Origin: Henricia sp. BOLD:AAB3569
Taxonomy: Eukaryota > Echinodermata > Asteroidea > Spinulosida > Echinasteridae
Assembly (NCBI GenBank): GCA_037783545.1
Contig: JBBELK010000438.1
Coordinates: 496,001 to 560,000 of the forward strand
Reading direction: 5' to 3'
Length of the DNA stretch: 64,000 nt
Made by a program: the position numbers and the translations under genes. Below the pieces are notes generated by a model. That model had not been told where the DNA came from and made no database searches. It was given only the letters and a program-made list of their open reading frames with translations. This document shows, piece by piece, positions 12,201 through 27,200 of this stretch; within the stretch, counting starts at the first letter, position 1; each line of letters begins with the position of its first letter.

Positions 12201-15200
12201 AAGTGGTAAGTAATAATGATGTTATAATTATAGACAACTTGGAAAAGAGTTGAACCATTTTAGGAGTTTGTTACGATTTTTATAGAAAATAACAATCACA
12301 GTTACCCACAATTGCACTTACCCAAAATTTTACTTGACGAGTTGACAAGAAAAATCCAACTAAAAGTGTTGATAACAATAGTAACAAACTCCACATGCTA
12401 TTTTTCCGTGTAAAATGGTACAACTGAAGGTGCTTTAAAAAAAAGTTGTCTGCAGACAATTTTTTTACCATTCTTTTCAACACAGAAACATCATGTTTTT
12501 AAATTTTATGAAGTATTACTGCATCTATGTGGCTGAAATTTTTCTACAAGGCAGTTTATCAAATTTATTCTTTAGTTATGTAATGCTGTTGTTCCTGTAT
12601 CATGCCTTAAACTTACCGTTGCAGTACTTCCAATCCAATAGTAGATCTGCCAATCCATGATTTCCGAGTCATTCAGGAAACTCTGTTTTGGAACAAAAAT
12701 ATTTAAAGGCGCTGGCTCGTCAGCAATGCGCGCGCGCCAAATTCGTGCCACGAAATACGCAGCTCCATGCCTTTGTTATGGAGCTGCGTATTTCGTGGCA
12801 CAAATTTGGCGCGCACGAATTGCTGACGAACCTGTGCCTTTAAAAAAAACAGTTAAAATGACATTAACCATTTTACATTAAAAAAAAAACAAAAAAAAAA
12901 CAGTCTGCTTACATGTTACTTTCCTAACACAGCTCAGCTGGTAGTCTAGGCCCTAGACGTTGTTATTGTTTCGTTTTGAACGTCCGTCCCGAAAACCGAT
13001 CGCCGCGAGACGGTCAATAACAACGTCTAGGGAATCTCGTAGTGACAGCGCCGTGCGCGCGCACCTGTTATGCATAATATTATGCAGAGCGCACTGTCGC
13101 CTGCTTACTATGCATGTATGCACGATGTCTAGTCCCCTGTGTCCTCACATCGCGGGGAAGCCGCGGGCTGGAAAAATCGTAATGCCCTCGGCAAACCTTA
13201 CGATTTCGACACGGCAATTTAGAGATTTTGTTGGAAATACAATTGTATAGGACATTGCAAATGATAGGTACTGTTCCACAGATAATCGAGGCCACAGTTG
13301 AACCTATTCGCCAGTTTAAAACCCGCCGGTTCGGAAAAATAATCTTTCAAGCTGTACATTTTTTGGAATGAAACAAAACCGGGTGAAATTAGAACACTGT
13401 TTGTTGCCGTAGCTTGATCGTGTGTTGAACAGTTTATTGGCCTAAATCTCCATGGCTCAGAAATCTTCGGAAAATATGCCGATACGTGCCATTCAATCTA
13501 CTACAACAACATCTTCGGAAATAATCTGGAATATTTGACAGATATACATTTCATTTTACCATCCCATAACAGAGAAAATCGCTCACACCATGGAGCTATA
13601 AATGCTCTATGCTTAACGAAATCTGGAAGAAAGGAACTCGCAAAAAGCAAATACTGCACACCGAGCGGCTCGCCGCGTGCGGGCACAAAAACATAGGATC
13701 GACAAGAGAGAAAAAGTTTTTCGTGACATAAATTCCCCTTCCCTCTGAGTGGGTTTTCAAAATGTCAACTTAAAACCAGCAATAGCACTGTCATAAGATA
13801 AATCCTTAGGCCTATATGCTAGGGACTTTGAAATCCGTGACATCATCAGTCGTGTAGTCGCGACACTATTACTTCAACTTGGTCAAATCCGTAACCGAAG
13901 TTTGCAAGCTTGATAGACTGCTGCGTCACGGTGAAATTGCACTTTAGTTTCTGTCATTTAATCTGCCTGGCTGATTTATTTTTGGTACAGGCCTATTGGG
14001 GCTGGTTTTCTTTGTACTTTGTGCCAAATATCACGCAAATCCACCTGTGCAGTGGTGAGATTTTCCGCCCCAAAATATCACCAAAATCACATCACAATTT
14101 ATGAAGTCGCTGTCTATTTTTTTTTATTGACGATTCCGCACGTAAATTTGGCACATTTTAACAAGCATAAAACAGGAACTGCTTGATGAATTTTTGCAAC
14201 AAAAGTATCTTTGATAGCTGTTGCAACTTGTCTGTTGTGTGAAAATGGTTTTAACTCAAGATAGAAATGTTTAATTTTTATTCCAAGTCGCTACCCAGGC
14301 CATTGACTTAGTGTACGAAGTCTCAACTGATAAACTATGGGTTTTTTTTTGTTGGGCTCTCACTTATCGGGCCGGTATATACTTTTTTATTTTTTTGAAA
14401 ATCCTTTTTGTTTTTAGTCGGGCTTTATACTCTATGCAAAATTCAAAACTCGTGCGGTCTAGATGGATTTTTCCCTAAGTATTTTTTCCCGGGGTATTTT
14501 TCAGACCGACCAAAGCCTTACCGCCAACGTCGGCCAGGTTATGTTGCTTCGCCACCCGTCAGTTGCAAAGAGTCTTCGCCTACCCGTACCCGCGCGAGCC
14601 ACCCGGCGAAATCAACAACGCGTACGCACCATTACCGGTTAAATCAACCACGGCGCCTACAAAACAACAAGAAATTTTCAAATCAACACGATAAGCGCCG
14701 AACGTACGGTGCATGTACCAGGCTATTTGCTCTTAAGTGCGCGTGCGTTAAGAAAAATCTACCCGTATCTGCATACAAAACTAACGCATGCGCACAAATT
14801 TCCCCCCTGTTTCGGGGGGAGATTTTACGAGTTTCCCTAGACGGTCATTTTGACAAAACGATATGGTGATAGGACTACGAACGAGTCTATTGCGTGATTA
14901 CGCCCTCTTGCGGCAGTCGGGTATCCAACACATAATGACCGTCTAGGGCCTAGACTACTCAGCTGGTAGAGCTTCTGCTCGAAGGTCTCGGGTTCAATTC
15001 CTGATGAGAACCGTATTATTTTTTTTTCTCTCATCCCATGATGTTTGGTCATTTGATTTCTATGGCAATTAGGCACCAAACAAACTAATGCATTCATTAC
15101 TTAAATGCATTATTATGTTTGGTATACCACTGTGCCTCATAGCTTAGCTGGTAGAGCATCTGCCCAGTGTGTCGGAGGTCTTGTGGAAAACCCGAAGGAG

Positions 15201-18200
15201 TATACCACTGTGCCTCATAGCTCAGCAGGTAGAGCATCTGCCCAGATTTTCAAAGGTATCAGGTTTAAATTACTATAGGGATCATACTTAGGATGAGAGA
15301 AAAATCGTAAGGGCCTTACCAGGATTCAAACCCGAGACCTCTGACTCACCGAACAGATGCTCTACCAACCGAGCAATAAGGCACAGTACTCCTTCAGGTT
15401 TTCCCTATGAACCCAACTGGACACCATATAATGTTTAATTTTTCTCTCCAATATTTTTTTTTTCATTTCCGTTGTGATTACCAATGATTGCTTTCCCTAA
15501 AGCACGCCGCACACCTTTTCTGATTTACCGGATAATCGGATCATCGGACCACATACCAGTAAGGTGTGCGCAAAAATAATTTGGGCCGGTCTGACCGTAC
15601 ACCATAGACCAGAGGAAATCAAACTTGTTTGATTTTTCTGGATCTGATGGTCCAGTGTCCGATAAATCGTAAAGGTGTGCGGCGGGCTTTACATAAGAAA
15701 TGTAAAATTCATACTTACATGTATTATAATGTAACAATCCGCCTCGTAAAATTTACCGTGCATTGCTGTTGAAAGAAAAATCTTTTGGCTGAATGAATAA
15801 ATAATTTTTAGTGGTCAAATTATTTTGATCATGTACCCTTTTGAGTTCATCAAAATGTAAATCACATTCTCTCGTCTGTTGCGGTACCCGCTGCTAAATG
15901 ATTCGAACGAGCTATTCAACACTGGCCAGCTCGGTGGTCGAGTGGTTAAAACGTCTGCCCAGTATGCAGTAGGTCGTGGGGTTCAGTCCCACCCAAGCAC
16001 GCTATGAAGTTTGTTTCATAGTGTCTCAGGGAAGCACGGAGTATACAGTGCTAATCAAGTTATATATGTGGGGTACCGTGGCCGAGTGGTTAAGGCCATT
16101 GACTCGCAATCATTGGTGAAAACTTGGGGTTGCGGGTTCGAATCCGGCTGCGGTACCTGTGCCCTTGGGCAAGGCACTCAACCACACTTGCTCCATCCAT
16201 CGTTGGTCCAGTGTGTTAGGTAATTGTAACGCACTCTAAAGATCCCAGAGCATTCTTTCGTGAAGAGCAAGAGGATTTTCCGGTGTCTCTGGTCATTTCT
16301 AATTCTTCATAGGTTTCCTCACGTTTACGAGTGACAGTGCAATGAGCACTATTGAGGAATCCTTAGTATGAATACCAGAAAGAAATAATAATAATAATAA
16401 CAATTTGAAACTGTCGACACTTTGGATAAACCTGATAAACTCATTAGCAAAGAATGGACGATTGGACTAACCCTCGTCAATGATCAGAGGCACAAAGTTC
16501 TCAATCTGCCAGATCATCAGCCCCTCCTCCTGCCCCGTTTCCTCAGGGAAGAATTCACTGTAGTCTAGCTCTGGTCTCTCCAAGGCATCCAGCCAACTCT
16601 TAGGTCTGCCAACAAAGACACAAAAACATGCATGCTAAGACAATTTTCTTACACTACTCACAATAAGTTAGGGATATTGTGGGGTGTACGCAGATATTTT
16701 ATTGAGGGTGTGCATTCCGTTTGAATGATTTTGTATATGATTAGACAATTGTATCTGCATAACAGACACACCTTGTCACAGGAATAGATTAAAACAGTCA
16801 TTGAAAAAAATCCCAAACTGACAACATACCAATATCCCTAACTTATTGTGAGTAATGTACTCTCCTAAAAAAGAAGCAATTTTCTTAAAATATCAATTCT
16901 TCACCAGAACAGAAGTTTTAGCAAGTATACTTCATGCTTCCCCGAGACACTTTATAGTGTGCACGGGTGGGACTCGAACCCATGACCTCCTGCATACAAG
17001 ACAGATGTCTTAACCATGTGACCACCAAGCTGGGCAGTGCCAAAAGAAGATTGCTGAATACAGTAAACTTATGGATAGCAAGGCACTGATTGACCAATCA
17101 GAGTCTTGAAGACTGTTATGCTTCGGTGATTTCGTCCAGGGGCCAATTTCATAAAGCTGTTTAGCATAAACATTTGCTTAATAAAAAATTGTGTTTTTCA
17201 CAAGAATATCTGCTATTCTTGCTAAGAACTTAACACCAGTTGACATACAATTTTGACTATTAACCCATTTTTATAAAGCAAACACATTTTTTATTAATCA
17301 AATTCTTTTGCTAAACAGCTTTATGAAATTGGCCCCTGGTCCAAAAGAACTTGCTTGACCAAAGTGATTCCCACAGCAATGAAATGTGACAGTTCCTGTT
17401 TCTGGGGAAATCCTGTAGCTATTGGGCTCTCAGAAAATCCATTTTTGTTGGGTTTCAATCTGATTAAAATTAAATATGCATGGGTTGAGTTGACCTCTAG
17501 AGCCAAGTAACTCCCACACAGTCCTTAAAGCGCAGGATCTCAAGGAGGCACTTCAGGCAGAGTGGCACACCCTGGCTCTTACGGAGGCTGGTGCAGTAAG
17601 CCTTGCCACAAGGTGTTCATATTCATTACTGATTGATAAAATATGTTCAAATCTCTCAACCTCCTCCATCTATTGGTAAGAGTACGATTTGCATTTTTTA
17701 AAGCCGTATGAAGTAAAGAGGGTTATCTGTTAATATATATCTCTGCTAACTGGGTATGTTTATGCTTACTTGACCTCCTCTTGTTCTTCATAATCCTGTG
17801 TCTTTCCCTCATTCTTGTCTTTGGCTAAATCACTCATTCCCTGAAAAAAACACAAAACAAAACTCAAGTATTAATACTGTGTGTGCACATATTGCACTAT
17901 GCATTATCCGGAAGCCTACACCATAATTAGCAGGCTCTTTATTGACCATTCATAAATACCTTAGACAGTTTACGCATTCTTATTGGCTGACAGCACGTCA
18001 CACCAGTTTTAAACGGCTGATAAGGACCAGTGATAAAGACCGGCAGGCTGGCTCGCGTTTAGGCCCCTGCTCTAGTCTGTGCGTATGGAACACACACACA
18101 CATACAGAAATTGCACGCTCCTGAAAGCAAAATGTGTACTTTGACAAAATCTACCCTATCGTGTGTGAACACGCCTGTATTACGTGTAACATGCACGATC

Positions 18201-21200
18201 GAAGAAACAACTCAACGCACAACTAGCAGTTTGAACGAACAACGTGATAAAGGAAAAAAGTGAGTGCAAAACATGGCAAAACGACAGGCTGATTTGTTTT
18301 TTTTAAGACTGATAATGACCTTCGCCTTGCAGCTCCGGCATTATCAGCGTCCAGGCCCCTAGCTGGTTTTAAACGTATGTTTAAGACTGGCCAAACCCAC
18401 TTTTAACCCTAACACTCCTCAATCCTCCAAAATCAATATGATTTTACATACACCCTAGGGAGTTAAGGTTGATCCCTAATCTAAGACCACCCATGAGACA
18501 TGCTTACCTCATATCTGAGGTAATTATGAATGTTGGGCAATAACCACTCTTGGTGTTAAATTTCCCCACCTATAGCAAGACATTTTTACCTTCAAGACTT
18601 TGGCTTGTCCCTCAGCCTGGTCCTTGGACTGAGACCGTGACATGCTCTCCTGTCGCCGACGTCTTAGACGAAGCTTCCGTGCAAGGGGATCTTTGGACAC
18701 TGTTGACAAAAAACAACTTTTAATCTACCATTTGACCAGAAAAAAACGGTACTTAAATGGAAGATAGAAATGGTTCCAGCCACCCAATACAATGATTCTG
18801 CTGGAGACGATGTATTTTTAAAAGGAAACGTCAATTGAAGATAAATTTAAATAAATGTGTGTGGACAAATCTTTTTTGCAATGGCGCCCTCATACAAATG
18901 AAACTATAGATGGTGTGACCTCTGACTGTATTTTGTCGATGACCCATCCTGATCCTCTTTGTGTGAATTCTTTAATCTTCTTCATGATGTACTATTTATT
19001 GAGGGTATGCATTCTGCTTGAATGATTTTGTATATGACTAGACAATTGTATCTGCATGACAGACACACCTTGTCACATGAATTGATTGCTTTCGATGACG
19101 TAGAACATCCGGGAATGTGTGGTGGGCAACAGTCACGCCCGTACACGCGCGGGCCAATAGACGCACATGAACACTGTGATACGTTCAAATTATTGAGCAT
19201 GCACTCTTGTAAAAACGAAAGTGCTTTTAGTTGATCGCGATTTTTAGCGTGAAGAAATGTGTTTTTATCTTTCTCGATACAACAGCCATGGCGCAACAAC
19301 ATAAAGCAAGGTCAGGCAACAGAGGTAAGTGCAACCAATGCACTTTTCTTGCTCTTTTTGCCGGCTATTATTTGAGCCACGTGGGTCATGAAAAATGCCC
19401 ACCAAAATGGTGGATGGAAGGGGTGACGTCACCGGAAAGCAATCAATACGGTGAAAAGTCATTTGAAAAGAAAATTACAAAATTGAACCACACCAATATC
19501 CTTAACTTATTGTGAGTAGTGTACATTGAATGTGGGCCTACCTGGTGTTCCCCCTCCTGGGGTGGGTGGCAGCGCCCCCACGAGTCTCAGCTGGTGACTC
19601 AGTGAGAAGTCAATATTATAGAACTCTATTCCGCTGCCTTTCTGCTGAGGGACTGGTTTGGGTGGCATGACGCAGTCTGGGTTATCCCTCACGTCCAAAA
19701 CCTATACATTCACAAAAATGAAATTAAATCATTTTATCGGAATACAAAAGTGTTAATTATGGTTTCTGCGCATTGGGCACACGTCAACTCGAGAATAACA
19801 AGTTACTTCTTCCATACAAAATTAATTGAGAGTACTAATTAATTTGCAGAATTTTTTTATTTGTGGTGGTCTATATCCACTGTATCAGTTTGTTAACACC
19901 AGGGATGGTTGAATACAGTTACGTGCTTGGGTTTCCTGAAAATTTTCAATTTATCTGAAATAACACTAATATGGATGGGACGTTTAACCGAAAAAAAATG
20001 AAAAACCGGTTTTGCCGAACGTTTAAACGAAACCCAGTTTTAACGAATTTACAATAGTTTTCAGAGGGTTATTTGTAATGACATCATGAAATTGAAATAA
20101 ATTTATATGGTCGTAGTAAAATTTTGACCAAATAAAGGTTCAACGATTATTTTGGGGGCCTAGGGGTATATGTGTGCATTGCAAATGCATCTATAAACAA
20201 CAGCAACAATCTTTAGTGTCGGCCGAGTGGTTAAATGGTTAACCGACACTTGAAAGAATTGCAAACTGGTTTCTGAATTAACCGTAAATTCCCATCCCTA
20301 CTTGCCAAGTCATTATTTTAAACATTTTTAATACACACATTAACAATATTTAACCATTTTAAAAACAAGTTTCATACACAATGGCTCACTAAATTCACCT
20401 CATTTTTGGATTTTAAGGCAGTTTTAGTCTAAAAAAAATTGCAAAATGCAAGTTTTAGCCCAAGTTTTAGCTTTGAACTTTTTGAAAAATCCCATTTTCA
20501 ATATTGTACATGTATGCATTTTAAAATTTGTTCAATGATAAGAATATACACATTGCAAGTTTACTACCCGTTTGTGAGGTCGGGTCACATATGCAGAATT
20601 TGCCATATTGAGAAAGTCTGGTAGCCGTCTTTGTATTACTCACCTCAAGATCCGTTATCAAGTGGATAGCCTCTGGGAGAGTCAGGATTCTATTCTTTGT
20701 CAGGATCAGCTTTTTGATATTTGGACACCTGCAAAGATTACAAGTAAGCTTTTTATTCTGTTCACACATGGCCAATTGAAATCGTACATGATCAGATTAA
20801 AAACGTTCCACTGAACAGGTTGAATTTATATCAATGCGTAAGCATGCTTTTTTATTTACAAAGGTGTCATAATAATAATAATAATACAAATTAAAATAAT
20901 AAGTTCTTATATAGCACATTTCAGATCCGCTAGATCTCTCAATGTGCTTTTTGCATTATTACCCCTGGTCATTGGGCTCAGTAATATTCCTTAATCCTTT
21001 TTAGCTCCCTGGGGAATATGCAGTCCCGTGCAGCTTACAGGGACTAATCAAACACACCAGCTTTCACTACCCTCACAGGTACCCATTTCCTCCTGGGTGG
21101 AGAGAGGCAATTCGTGGCAAAGTGCCTTGCCCAAGAGCACATGTACCACGGACAAGCCGGGATGGGATTCGAACCCACGATCTGTAGATTTACCACAGTC

Positions 21201-24200
21201 TTGGATTCAACATGCTACACCGCTCAGCCATGCTGCTCTATGCATGGCCTAATTTGAACTACTGCGGTATTATGACTGTTTTCAGTGCCATATACATGTA
21301 ACTGGGAAAATAGGACAGTGGCTTGACACAATTTCTTGAAAACATGGACACAATTTTTTATCGTTTTCTCTGAACGTAGATGAGGTACTGAGCTGACTTA
21401 CACACAGTTTGGTTATTATTGTGCATATCTTCAATGACACATATAATTAACATTGTCTTGTGGGTCTTTCTATAAATTAGGGGTCCAATGTTGGTGTTGG
21501 TAAATTCAGGACACATTCTTTAAATACTTTCCATCTCAAAGAGTGAGTACATAAAGTACAATTCATACAAAATGGTTTAAAAGCCATTTTAATGATTTTA
21601 TAGAAAAATAACACATCAGGTGTAACGGGGGACACCAAATGTCACACTTTTGGACCCCTAATTTATAAAAAGACCTAGGTACATGTAGCTGTTTTTCAAT
21701 CTATCTTTAAATGAAACGAAAACTCTGACTGACCTGCATAACCCTTCCGGTATAGACTCCAAGTTGTTATTAGCAGCCACGAATTGTTCCAGATTCATGA
21801 GTTTCCCTATGCCTATGGGAATCCCATCAAAGTCCAGCTGGTTGGAGCTGATGTACAGCCGCTTGAGACTGGTGAGTTTGCAAAGAGCGGCTGGAAGGGA
21901 GGTTAGCTTGTTCCTGGCTAGGTTTAGTGTTTGTAGGTTGACCCAGGTTTCTTCAAAAAGAAAGAAAAAATAGCTGAAATGCGACCATGAATCTCAAAAC
22001 CTGGACAAAGGTAACATTTTCAAGTGTTTTTATTTATCTACAAATATATTGCTGAACATACCCTTAAAAATTCATTACGTTGTAACTTGCATGTAGCAGT
22101 CTCTCGCCCAAATTTTTTTTACAGAAATTATCGTTGACTCTTGTACCCTGGACTCGTGGTTAAATGCAAATATGACATCAAGGGGGCCGTTTCAGCAAAG
22201 GTAGAAGGATTTTCACTTTTTCCTAGCTAAAAGACGTGTTTGGTTTGGAGTGGAAAAAGCACATACAGAATATTTGATTTGGTAAAATGCTATTTGAATA
22301 TTCAATGGACGATCGAATATTCAAAAATTTGATTCGTTAGACTCAGCCTTATCAAATTGACACGCGTAACACATGAAAAAGTGTGAATCCACGCTTACCC
22401 ATGGCGCTAGACAGCTCAGTGATGCAATTACTGCTTAGATTGAGCCTGCGGAGTGAAGCTAGATTGTACAACCCCTCAGGGACCTTGGTGAGTTCGTTAA
22501 GGGAGAGGTCCACGTCAGTTAGATTGGTCAGGGCTTCTAGCTGCGGTGGTACGTTATTTGGGTTACGCTGGGTGTTGCGCAGTTGCAGGCATCGAAGCTG
22601 GGTTAGGGAGCTTAGTTGCCTGCAGAGGAAAATCACAAATCGGTTTGTTCGATCATACAATAATGGCATCACCGACGTACATATACATCTGGACTGGCAT
22701 CTGCCGTGTTTATACAGCAGATACGTATGTGATACTTTATAGACTGGTACGATGATGCACTTAGAAAATCATCTACAGCAAGCATGTGAAAACTCCTCTA
22801 CGAGCGTGTTTATGTGATCACAAAGATATGGACACTTTGTTTTTGTTTTTCCAAAGATACATATGGAGCTCAATGAAAAGTTTTATTTATTTATTTATTT
22901 ATTCACCACATCCAACAGCGGAATGACCGCCAATTACAGGAATGGGATCAATTAACATAGATATTCGAATAACTATCAACTTCTAAGTTGAATTAGAAAC
23001 GGCCAGAGACACCGGGGAATCCCTCCCCTTGCTTTTCACGAAAGAATGCTCTGTGATCTTTAAAGTGCGTTACCGAAACCTAACACACTGGACCAACGGC
23101 TTTACATCCCTTCCTAACGGTGGAACAGGTGTGATTAGGTGCCTTGCTCAAGAGCACAAGTGCCACGTTAGTATTTACATAAAAAAAGACACAGGTTGAT
23201 ACACTTCCATCAAGAATGCTTGTTTAAAAATCAAACAACTTCAATACATAAAGCATTACAAGCCCTCAAAGTCTCTAAAATGTACATCTGAAATTTCTGG
23301 AATTGCCCCAAAACAGGAGAAGTGTTGTCCAATAAATTAGAGACAGGACAAAAAAAAAAAAATTCTACAGGAACCACATATAGCCCCGGCCTCCTGAGCT
23401 CCGGCCCCCCAAAAGGAGAAAAAATTGGGTATTTGACTTGGATGCAGTTTGGTAAAGATATTAAACATCAGAAACAGACCTTAGCTGTGCGTGAAGTAGT
23501 GGGTTGTTGTCTAAGATGAGCGTCTGGAGATTGCCAAGACGTCTCATCTGAGGTGGTAGTGAATCTGTTGAAAGTAAGATATAAACAAAACATGCACAAT
23601 AAAGAAATAGAGTTGGTTCGTTAAACAGATGAAAATTATGGGTGAGAGCGGAGTGACATCAGCCAATGAAAAGGTCCATTGTTTTTCACCAGGCGTGAGA
23701 AAGGCACTGTATATTTTCACAGGTTATTTGAGGCACTACTCTGCCAAAACATCCGACTGAAAAAAAGATACAAGCCAAGGACATTGAAGAAATCCTCTTC
23801 TCTTTGCAAAGGAATGCTCTGGGATCTTAAGCGCATTACACAACATATGAAGCAATTGTGGTTAAGTGCCTTGCTCAAGGGCACAAGTACCCCGAGCGGT
23901 CCTGAACCCACAACTGGAAACTTTAGGGCAGGGTTGTGGTCAAGTCTATCACACGTCCTCACAAGCCTTTACAAGTCCACCACAAGTCCCTGGGTCTTAA
24001 ATTAAGTCACAAGCTATTCAAATGAACCCCAACAAAGGCATTCTTTTGTGCGTGTTCATCGTTTGCTTCTTGTCACTGGACTAGTGATAGACTTGTGCGG
24101 GACGTGTCATGGACTTGTGAATTTTATCGGCTCTGGACTTGTGTTAGACTTGTGATGGACTCGACTTACACCCTGCCTTAGGGTGTTTCCACCTGAAGTT

Positions 24201-27200
24201 TGCGAGTCAGTGACCCAAACCGCTCGGCAGCGGCAATGCATAATTTTGAACCATGCTAAAAAACAATTGCTTACCTAATTTGTTATCACTCAGATTTAGG
24301 TAGAGGAGATCCGTAAGATTGATAAACAGTTGGTGTGGAATACTGGAAATACTGTAAAACAAACACACGACTTTGTAGTATTATATAATACCACAACTTT
24401 CTGATACTGTACAGTAGAGAGCCCCAATGTGCATCTAAATCAGGGGCACCAAAACACATAATAGGGAGGTTTCGCACAGTCACGGATACCGATACGGATA
24501 CGTCATGACTCTATGCGCTTCTCGTGACGCGTAACCGTAGTACACATGTTTTCATACGCGTGAATAACGGGTATCGGCCTCCATACGCGTTACGAGTTAT
24601 GCCGGTTTTTCGCTTTTTTCGTGAAGGATTAATAAGTTGTATGCATTTTGTTTCTTTGTGATGTATCTTCCATGAATACCGATCGAATTTATTGAGTCAT
24701 GCCCACGAGAAAGTGAGCAAAATCAGCTGAAAACAAAGCCAAGCGCAGAGCAGATTTAGCAGATCGTATTCACACAGTGCGAAACCCAGTTCAGTGTGCG
24801 CATCAACGTGAATGGTTACCGTTATCATTATCCGTATTCGTAACCGTATTCGTCACCTTGCGAAACCTCCCTATTGTAGGCTTACGTAATACCTTCTGTG
24901 TGAAACTTTTAATTGCATTGTGTGTGCATCACACTGTAAGAAAATTAAATATTATGACATATGTACAAAAAAATGTTGACAGGGAAGAAATGACGTATCT
25001 ATGAGTGTTAACATATATATAATGGGGTATATGATAGGATTGACAATTAGAGATAAATTTAGAAACACGAGAAAATTGAAATGCCCCGACTGGGATTCGA
25101 ACCCAGATCCTTGGCATACATTTCTGTATAGTTCTTAGTGCTTCACAACTCAATTTTTTCAGATTTCACATTCAGACTATTTCACTGGCTACCATAATTT
25201 ACATGAAGTTTGGGATAATTTTCTTGAGCAAGTCTTCAACCCATTAGCAACTCTGCTACATTGTAATGTATTTATTTATTGGAGAATCGGTAAAAACATA
25301 GAGTGCCAGGGTAGTTTCGGGCAGTTTAGGGAGTAACAAGCAGGGTAGTTTGGGGTGGTACAATGACTAAAGTGTTGTCTGTTTTTTGTCCTTTATCCTT
25401 ACTTGTTGTGATTCAGGTTGAGTACAAGCAGTGACTTGGCTCTCTCAAGTTCCTCCGGGATTGCTGATAGCTGATTATAGCTGAAATCCTGCAAGGAAAT
25501 TTGATAAAATCAAACAACAATGCTTTCAGTCTGGAACAAAATGAAACAGTCACACTGAGAAAACATTGACCAGTTAAGGTTCAGTGATTTAAATTCTATT
25601 TTGGATATCCTTTTTAAAGTATTTTTCTAAACTAACATTGAGACAAAGGAAAAATTTCAAAATCTTAAAGCCTGGATTCCATAGTCCGATTTTGATCGTC
25701 CGACAAGTAGACCTCGAATCAACTCTTTCGTCATACATCAATTTGACATATGAAACGTTCGGATATGTTGATTTTTCTACTCGACATACGTAAATGACGC
25801 TGATAATTGAGACAGTTCACACTGAAAACGCACCAACGGACCAAAAACTGACGGACCAGAGCCGACGTACGTCAATTTTACGTGCGTCTGACGGGCGAAA
25901 ATAGTGCAGTGTGGACCCGCCCTTATATTTGGATTTTACTGGAACCAGAAGGTTTTGAGTTTACCACAACTGTGATGTCATCCAGGCCGAATATATCGTT
26001 GGGAATTCCCGAGTTTCGTATCTTGTTGCGTCTGACGTTGATAGTGCGTAGGCACTGGAGCGTTGGCAGGTCACCATGGATTTGAATCAGGTTGTTTCTG
26101 GCCATGTGAAGATGTTCCTGGAATGCAATAAGCGAGAAAATGACGATTAAGTGGTTTTAGACCGAGTCTTTTAGATCATCGACTCCCAGAAACTGATTTG
26201 CTTTGTAAAAATGGGTTACCAGCCAAAATGTTATGTGATATGCATTACGACTGACTGGCATTCTGTCACTTTTGCCTGGTAATCCATTTTTGCAAAGCAA
26301 ATCAATTGGTTCTGGGTCTTACCAGTTTTGAGAGGGATGACAGTTCATCAGGCAACATCTCCAAATTGGTCTTGTTAAGACGCAGCCATCGTAGACTGGA
26401 CATATCGGCCACATCCTCGGGAAATAGGTCCGACTGCAAAGAATGAAAAAGTCATATAAATAAGCCCAGTTCATGTGAATAAATACAGAAAAATGCTGAT
26501 GGGATAAACTACATAACGGAAATAATTGAGCAGTTGATGATCACATGATTTCAGACCTTGTGTCACTGCAGTACGATGAGATGACCACAAGAGGGCGGGC
26601 TATCTGGACCGTGATTGTTCATCTCTAAACACGTGGTAAATCATGGCTCTTCTCCCGAGTTTGCTCGAAAATGTCAAGAAAAATTACGTTGGACTAGTTT
26701 TTTTCCTGTTTAGAAGAATCATCGGGGAAAACGGACCACGGTACAACATTCTGGAGACTTCAGGGACTTCCATGGTAAGTTTTTCAATGTTGAATTTTGA
26801 CTGTAAGGTAAATTTTTAGTTTGGAGTACAGCGGCCATCTTGGTCGTGCAGGAAAATTCAAGATAGCGAATGGGGTTAAATTGGTAAGGGGCTATAAGTG
26901 TAACATAAAAAATGATAACGTCCCAATGTAAACGTCAGAAAAACACTTTTAGCCTTCTAAAAGTAGGTGAGTCCCAGGGGGAATAAACCTTATCGACGTT
27001 CTCAATGCATTATGGGATTGGATGACAAAATTGCCCCGCCAAATGTGCATAAACCTATGAGGCGGACACCAACTCGGCAACTTTTTTACTCATTTTCACG
27101 AAAACCAAAAAGAGTTCAAGAATCAACCTCCCACCACTTTATCTTTGACACATAGCAAACATTCTGACAAACATGTCCCGAAACAGAAATGTTGCAAATG

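Noticed and set aside
14408..14869. 153-residue plus-strand ORF inside the 2 kb transposon
   Set aside because: No transposase motif, no DDE-like spacing and a low-complexity basic composition. Not supported as coding.
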